Of a stretch of 29,023 nt of DNA, positions 17,101-26,100 are shown piece by piece. The translations under genes and the position numbers were made by a program. Below the pieces are notes generated by a model. The model made no database searches, was not told the origin of the DNA, and saw only the letters and a list, made by a program, of their open reading frames with translations. The stretch covers positions 1 through 29,023 of the forward strand of contig CAKVEY010000003.1 of NCBI GenBank assembly GCA_934746185.1, written 5' to 3'. Position 1 is the first letter of the stretch. Every line of letters begins with the position of its first letter. Source of the DNA: an uncultured Clostridia bacterium (GTDB lineage: Bacteria; Bacillota; Clostridia; Christensenellales; UBA1242).

Positions 17101-20100
17101 TACTGCAAGATGAGTTAAGTTAATTTTTACTTCACTTACAGAATTTTCTATTTTAACGGCTGTTTTAATAACAGTACTTCCATTTTCTGTAACACTTTCA
17201 CCAGCGTTAAATAAGTAACCAGCAAATCCACCGACATAAAGATTTTTATAGTTTTTCTCTTTATTATTGTTAGATTCTTCTTCTTTTACTTCAATAGTTT
17301 TAATTTCACCAGATACATAGCAAGATGAAATATTAACTTTTCCGTTACTATATGCAACTATTCCACCTACATAAATGTAACCATTTTCAGTATTATCGTA
17401 AATAGAATAATTAATATCTTTTAAACCTAAGTTTTCAATATTAATATCGGCATTTGTTTTTAGAACACCTGATGATTCATTATTTTCAAAATAGAATAAA
17501 CCAACATAATTACCATAAGTTGTTTTATTATTTAAAATAATTTGATTATTTATTGTAACACCACTAATAACAAAGTTATTACCTTTATAATTTAACGATT
17601 TCGTTAATTTGAAACCTTTAAAGTCTTCAACAATCGTATATTTATTAGTGCTTCCAGACCTTTCAACTTTATAAATGTCTGCATTAAATGAAGCAACTTG
17701 ATAAATATTCATTTCAGTTATTTCATTGTTATTTTGTAAAGAGTTAATCACATTTTGTAATACGCCAAAGTTATTAACTTGATAGTATTCTTTTTCGTTT
17801 ACATTTAATGTAGTTATAACATTTTGTTTAATAAAATCGTCATTAACATACACAGAAAGTAGTGGATAAGAATATCCAAATAATACACCTATGTTTTGTT
17901 TAGTCCAAATATCACTACTTACACCACCAAAATTATCATATAAATTTGAAGTTGTTGTATATTGCTCATTATTTACTTTATCACTATAATAGTTGCCATT
18001 AGCATAAGCATCAACTCTACAATTAATTATCTTTTGTTCGCCGTCTAATTCACCATTATAATTAAACGCATAGTTAAAATTATTGTCTTTGTTTTTATAT
18101 GGTAAAGTTACTGCCGAAACACAGTTAATTAAAATTGAATTATTAACACTTGTAAAACCACAAACAGCATCAATATTATTGCTTTCAATATTTTTATAGT
18201 TTTGGTTATTTATTTCAATATTGCCTACTGATAAAGAATTTTGAATACTTCCGTAGTTTCTAACAACAAAGCCACTCGCTTGTAAATTAACATTTTCATT
18301 ATCTACAATAATTATAGCATAAACTTTGCTTGTAACTATGTTAATTAAACCACTATTTGTAATAGCAACAGGAGCAAAACTTGCTAAGTCAAAACTTGTT
18401 GATTGTTCGTTTACTACATTGCCTACTACTAACGCATTATAAATTGCACCATAGTTTTGATTTGCTAAAATAGAATTTATATTTTTAGTAAAATTATTAC
18501 CTAAAATATTTACTGTCTTGTTTTCAAGTTTAATAGTTAAACTAGATATTATCGCATTTTCTTCTACCCTATTTACAAATGTATTATTTGTTGTAATTGT
18601 TTTACCATTACCAATAATAATACCTTTTACATTTTCTAATGTTTTATCTAATAATATGTCTTTATTTAGAACAAAGTATGTGTAGTCATTATCATTAGAC
18701 AAAACATATTTACCATTATTTTCAACTATTTTAGTTTCATCAATTTCATAAGGAGAATAAATACTGCCTTTTTTATAAGTGATTATCTCACCACTAACTT
18801 CTTCAATATCACTATCAAACATTAAATCTTCTTTATTTTTAGAAACAACATCATTAGGTAAATAAGATGCTAAATTGTTTATAAATGAAGAATATTTAAT
18901 AAATGTTCCATAGTCTTCATTTCGTTTTGCTACTAAGTTTACATCTTCAATAGCATAAGCATTTGTTATAGAAATTTTATTATTGTTAGCACCAATCAAA
19001 GCACCAACATTATTTATATTATCTACAAAAGGTTTAATATTTCCTAAATAGATACTATCATTAACTTCTATGTTTTGACTGTAACCTGCTAGTCCACCAA
19101 CATAAACAATTGTTGAAGCACCACTTAATTTAATATTTGTTTTAACAATACTATTTTTAATATTGCCGTTATTGTTTTTACCAGTTAAACCACCAACCGT
19201 AGTAAACTGAGTATTTTTAGTTATAACATTTACTTTTGGTAAAGTTATAACATTTGAAATTTGTCCGTTTAATGAACTACCAACTAATCCACCAACATTC
19301 AATTCAAATTTAGTTCTATCACCAGTATTTACATTAATTACAAAATTACCTGCGCTAACTTTTGCGTTTACATTTTCAATACTAGCGTTTTCTAAATAAC
19401 CAATTAATCCACCAACATTAAATGTAGATAAATCTTGTGAGTTGCTATTAATATTTAGTTTGCATAAATTATCAACTAAAATGTTAGCAATTTCTAAATT
19501 CCTTGCTTCACCAACAAGGCTACCAGCAAACACATTTTCGCCAGATTCTGTATTTAAAGCAATATTTTTTAACGTTACATTAGAAATTTTACTATTAGAA
19601 CTATTACTTCCTTGAACTCTACCAAACAAACCACCAATATAGTTATTACCTTTAATTTGTTTGCTAATTAGTTCGCCGTTTAATCTAGTTTCAATGTTAA
19701 TATTATTAATTTCACTATCTATGCTAGCGTTACCAACTAGTCCACCCACAAACGAACCAGATGTATTTTCGTTATTAGATTTTGTTACGATAATATTTTT
19801 AATATTAACATTTGTAAAACTACTATTAACCGAATATCCAACAAGTCCACCAACATCTGTTAATGTTGTGCTTATACCTTTTACGAATTTAATAGTTATA
19901 TTATCAAAAGTAGAATCAACACTACTTCCACATAATGCACCTAAGTTTTCGTTATCGCTTACTATATTTCTATTTATATATAATCCGTAGTTCTCACTAC
20001 CTAAATTTGAATATTCTTTACGCGTTTGAATTACATTTCCGTCATTATCTTTTAGTTCTGGTCTTGTAAAGTTAGAGCCAACTACTATTGTAAAGTTTTT

Positions 20101-23100
20101 AAATGTCGCTTTATTACTTGAAGTAAATAAACCAATATTTCCTAAAACATTATTAGATTTTTCGTTAATGTTTAAGTTAAATATTTTATAATACATTCCT
20201 AATTTTTCGCCATCTGGGCCAATTTTATCTCGGTCTTCAACAGGTCTTTCATTAGAAGTGATTGTTCCACTAAAACTATTGTTTGGAGTCCAAGGTTTTG
20301 TTAAGTAAATATCACGAGTTAAAGTGAATGAACCTTTTGATAAATTTGTTAAGTCATCTTCGGTATTTACTTCTTTAACTGCACCATTAATGTTGTAAGT
20401 TAAACGATAGTAAATATCACCTGCTTCTCTATTAATAGTAAAGTGATTATTACTAATAAATGGTTGAGAACCTAAACCACTAACAAATTCAGCGTAACTA
20501 TAAGTTCTTAACGAATCTACTGATAAGTTTTTACCAACATTTGTTTCAAGTCCTTCTATTTCGGTTTGTTCGTTACGACCTAGAATTTCTGTTCTTTCAT
20601 CATTATTATAGCCAATTAAACCAGTTAGAGTAAATTTATTAGTTAAATTTTCATTTCTTAAAACACTTACAACATTGCTAATTTTAGAATTTAGGTTAAA
20701 TTCACCAATTCTACCAATTAAACTAGCATAACCACCACTAACTGTTACTATGTTAGAACTATTTCTTACTTCGTCTTGTGCTTCTAAATATCCTACGCCA
20801 TAAACATAACTTACTTGTGCGTTTTTACTTAATCCTACAATTAAGCCAACATTCATAGAATTTTTGCTAACAATATTTAGTTTAGCATAAGCGTTTTCTA
20901 ATTCGCCACCATCTATTTCGCCAATTAATCCACCAACATATGTTGCTTTATTCTCGGCATTTGAAAATAAATGATTTACTTTATAGTCATTTTTGTCTTT
21001 TGCATCAATTTCTCTTTGAGCGTTTAGTTCGTGTTCTACTGTTAAATAAGATAAATAACCTTTATTTTTACCAGCAATACCACCAACAGCATATTTACCA
21101 ATTATGTTTTGATTATCGTCATTTAAAACTAATCTTGCATCGTAAATATTGCTTCCACTTTCTACATAACCAAATAAACCACCTGCAATATCACCACTAA
21201 TTGTAAAGTTGTTTAAAACTTTAACAAATTGAATGTTAGATTTAACTGCATTTCCATTATTTGTTCTATCAATATTTGCACTAATATAATAAGAATAACT
21301 ACCTGCTTTTTGAATATAAGATGTTACATCTAATTTATAAATATCAACAACACCAAACAAACCACCGGCTATATTAACTCTTTCATTTAATGGATTATCT
21401 ACAAAACTATCTTCGTCAAAAGAATTTTTGTAAATATTTTTAGTAGTAATATTTTTGTAATCGTAATCACCAAATCTATTATCGTAAGTAGCTTTAACTG
21501 ACAAACTACTTGAAACACCTTTTACAAAACTATTTCCACTAATTCTACCTGCTAAACCACCAACCATATTAGCGCCAGTAACAACTACATCACTGCCTGT
21601 TAAGTTAATGTTATACAATTTAGAATTAATAATTTCACCACTTAATGTACCAACACTCTTAGTAATTGTTGCAGAAAGTGTGTTAATATCCATATTTAAG
21701 TTTTTAATTGTTGAGCAATTATCTTCATCTAGTTTATTGTTTACTAATTTACCACTACTATTATAAGTATATTCAACGCCAATTTGTTTAAATAAACCAA
21801 AAGATGTGTAATTTGTATTATTTTTTGCTGTAATAGTAACATTATATAAATTCATTCCGTTGCCGTTTAGGTTACCTGCAAACGTAATATCTTGTAATTT
21901 TTGAATTTCAGTTTGAGAGTTTATAACATTATTATTTGCATCAATTAATTTAGATAAGTCAATATCTTTTACAATATTAATATAACTATAATTAATATTT
22001 GTATTAACTATTTTATTGTTATAGTAATAAGAATATAAAAATTCTTTATTTGTTAAAGCTGTTAATAATTCTTCTGTGTTAGAAACTATTATAGGATTAT
22101 TTATAGTACCTATTATATTATTAATATATATATATTCATACAAATTAGCATTTCCAACATTTTCGCTAAGAAGTTTTCTTTCGCTAACTATTTGTTTTTC
22201 TGCGTCATATAATTTAGGTAAACCATTTCCACCTTGACCATTTGGCTCGATAACCCAAATAGTACTTGAAGAATTATCAAATATAAATCCTTCTAAATTT
22301 TCTGGTTTTGTTAAGTCAGTTATTTGAGTAGCGTGCTCTAAATATTCATCTTCGCTTGCGTTTTCGTTAAATTCACCTAAGAAATAACAATATTTAATTC
22401 CGTTATTATCTAATGTGATATTTTCTTCATTGTTTCCAACAAATCCACGATAACTTTGTGAAGAGTTTGAACTTGTAGATGCTGTGTAGCAAGTTTCAAT
22501 ATAACCATTTGTATTGTTATATACAAAACCAGCACTTCGTTTATTAGTTGAAATTCTAATATTAGAATAACAATCTTTAATTTTACCACTATTTATAGTT
22601 ACAAAACCACCTACATAACTGTTTGCAAATATTCCACCTTCAACAATTTGTTGCTCGCTAGCAAGTTTAATTCCTTCTACAAAACTTGTAATAACACTTG
22701 CATTTTCTGTATTTTCTGCTACAAAACCTGCTGTTAATTTGCTTTTTGCATTATTATAAATTGTTATGTTTTTAACAAAGCTTGCTGAAATTTTATTATT
22801 GTTAATAGCAGTTAATCCACCAAGTTCGCTTGTAGAATTAATTGTTATATAATTTCCAGTAAATCCAACCGAACTATTAGTGATAAATCCGTTATTTACG
22901 CCAACTAATCCACCAACATTAACATCATTTACTTCACTTGCGTTTACATAAATTGTTAAATTTTTATAAATATTTACATTGTTTACTTCTTTTAAGTTTT
23001 GGTTAATAACTTTACAATTTGTTATAACACCATTATTTATACCTGCAATAACACCAAAATTTAAAGCGTCTAATTGTTGTGCATTAACATTTAAACCATA

Positions 23101-26100
23101 TTTTGCTTCACCATTTAAGTAATATTGCGTTGCAAGAATATTTACTGTTACATTTTTAATTATTGTATTTTCACTAACTGTATTAAACAAACCTAAGCTT
23201 GTAACACTAGTGCTGTCTGCAACAAAATTTTGAATGTTAATTATTTTGTTGTTTCCGTCAAAACTCTTAACATCTACTTTAATTCCAGCAAATTTAGCAT
23301 CTAAGGTTATATCGTTTAATAGAATATAATCTTCGCCTGCTTTCATATTTAAGAACTCTTCTTTACTTGTTATAGGAATAGGATTATCCAAACTAGAATA
23401 TGTTCTTACATTTAAGTTAAATTCTGTAATAAATTCTTTACTATAACCACTATTTGTTAAAGAAACTAATCCATCTACATAACTTATATTAACTTTTAAA
23501 GCCATTGTATTTGTAGAAATGTTTTTACCTACTATATAGTAGTAACCATCTTCATTAATTCTTACATTAAAGTTAGAGTAAATTCCGTTTTCTTTTATAT
23601 TATTATAAACAATATTTCCTGCATTAGACCTAGTAAGAATGTTCCAAGTAAAGTTATTTTTACTTATTGCATCTTCAAGTGATGCTATTTTTAAATTAAT
23701 GTTAGAAGCTTCTAAAACTTCTTTTTGATTATTTGAATCAAAACTTATAAATTTATTTACATTTAATCTTGCTTTTAAAATGGTTGAATTTCCTAAATTA
23801 TTATTTAAAATACCATCAACACATTCTTCAATATCAATTTCATTTATAACAAAATCAACAACTTTTATACTAATAGTTTCGCTCTTTGCTTCAACTCTTT
23901 GATTATTTATATAAGTAGTAAATTTTGGAGTGATATTTATAACTGAATTTCTTGGAGTTAAAATTGGACAACGAACTGTTAGATAATTATTTGATACACT
24001 ATATTCAATTCCACTTGCCTCGCTAGTTACATCATATACAATAGAATTAATTGAATCTTCATCTAAATTAATTTTATTAATATTTAATGTTAATTCGCCA
24101 CCCTTTGCAATATAGAACTCGTCAGTTCCGTCTAAATTTGTTAAAACAACGCTAGTAAGTGCTTTTGCGTTTAAGTCGATAGTTTGAATAATAGGCTCTG
24201 CACCTAAACTATAACAAACAACCGTTATAGTAAATATAGTATTTTCTGCTATATTTTTTGGAAGAAGTGTAGAAACATATAAGTTGCCATCAAAACTAAA
24301 TTCGCCGTTTACAATTTTAGATTTTTTAACATCAAGTTTTATTCCGTTTCTTACATTTCCAGCATTTTGAACAACCACTAAATTATCATCAGCGTTATAA
24401 GCAATTTGGTTGAATAAAATGTAGTTATTATCATTAACTGAACTATAAACTTCAACACTTGTAATATTTGCGTAACTAGGATATAGGTTAATATTTAATA
24501 CACCTAAATTGCCTGCAACAATATCGGTTGATGGAGTTGTTTCTTTGTTAATAATTTCGTTATAATCATCATATTTAGTAACTTTACTTGCGTAGTGATT
24601 TAATTCTACGCTTTTTAATTCGCTATTTTTAATTATAACATTAATTAATAAGTATAAGTCTTTGTTAGAACTATGCCAAATTTTTATTTGACCTACTTCA
24701 TTTTTGGTTATATTAGATGATATAGCATTTATAGTTACTCTATAAATATTTACGCCATTAGATGTTTCAACTTTTGTTAGTCCACCTAATTCTAAGTTTG
24801 TTGAAAGTTCGTCAAGAATTTCATAAGATAATTCTCCACTAATATTTTCAGGTTTTACATAAACTTCAAACGTTGCACTTTCTTTTTCTGTAATTGTTAC
24901 TGTTGTAGTATTGCTACTTATCATAGTAGCACCAGTAATAATACTTAATTTAACATTGGTAATTTTTAATTCACTATCTATTAAATTTATTCTTTCTCCA
25001 CCAAAATTTAATTTATAGTAAGGAGCAATTTCTACAAATTCGCTATATTCTTCTCTTGCAGTAAATATAACTAAACTATCGTCAACATAGTTTTCGCCAT
25101 CTTTAACCACATTGTTATTTAACAATAATTCGTTATTAGTGTTTGTAAAGATAAAACTTACACCATTATTTTCAGTTTTTTCTTCTAAACTATATCCAAA
25201 TAATTTATTATTGTTTTTAGAAATTCTAAATTCGTAATTTTCGTTATCTAATTTATCTAAATTATTATAGTCAACATTAAATGATTTTATTTTTTCAATA
25301 ACATTTATATAAATTTTAGCAGAAACTTCGCTATTTGTTAAAGATGAAATAGTTAATGTAACATTGCCTAGTCCTAAAACTCTAACTTTTCCGTTTTCTA
25401 TTTTTATAATGTTTTCATTATCGCTAATTATTTTAATTAAATCTGTGTTAGCATCATAAGGAGTAACTGTAATATTAATTAAATCTGTCAAGTTATATTC
25501 TAAATTATTATTTAAGAAGATAACTGCTTTATTGTAACTACCTGAGTTATCATTAATTACAACAACATTATTGTCAAGTCCGTATTTATGATTTCCAAAC
25601 GAGTTTTCACTCATTTTAAAATTAGCATTAATAGATGTAACATCTACTGTCATCAATCGTTTAGATACGCCATTATTATTGTAAACTAAATAAGGTAAAC
25701 CATTATTGTAACCACTTGAAATTGCAAAGTAGTTATTATTGTTAAATACATCACGATTATCATCACTTAAAGTTAATAAATAATTATTTGCAAAATAGTT
25801 ATCGCTAGAATTTAGTAAAGAACTGTTATCTCTATCGTTGACTAGTTTATAAGAGTTTGTTGCATAAGTTTTATTAATTTTAACGTTTTCGCTAACTGTA
25901 TTAATTAAACCACTTGCACCAGTAGATTTTGTATAAGCATAATCTACACTAACATTTTCACTTGTTCCAATTAAAGCACCAGTTACATTACCGTTTAATT
26001 TAACTTTGCTATGAACAACATTTAATTTCGTTTCGCCTTTACTTACAGCAATTAATCCACCAACTATTTGACCTTTTAAATCAAAGTCAGCATTAACAAA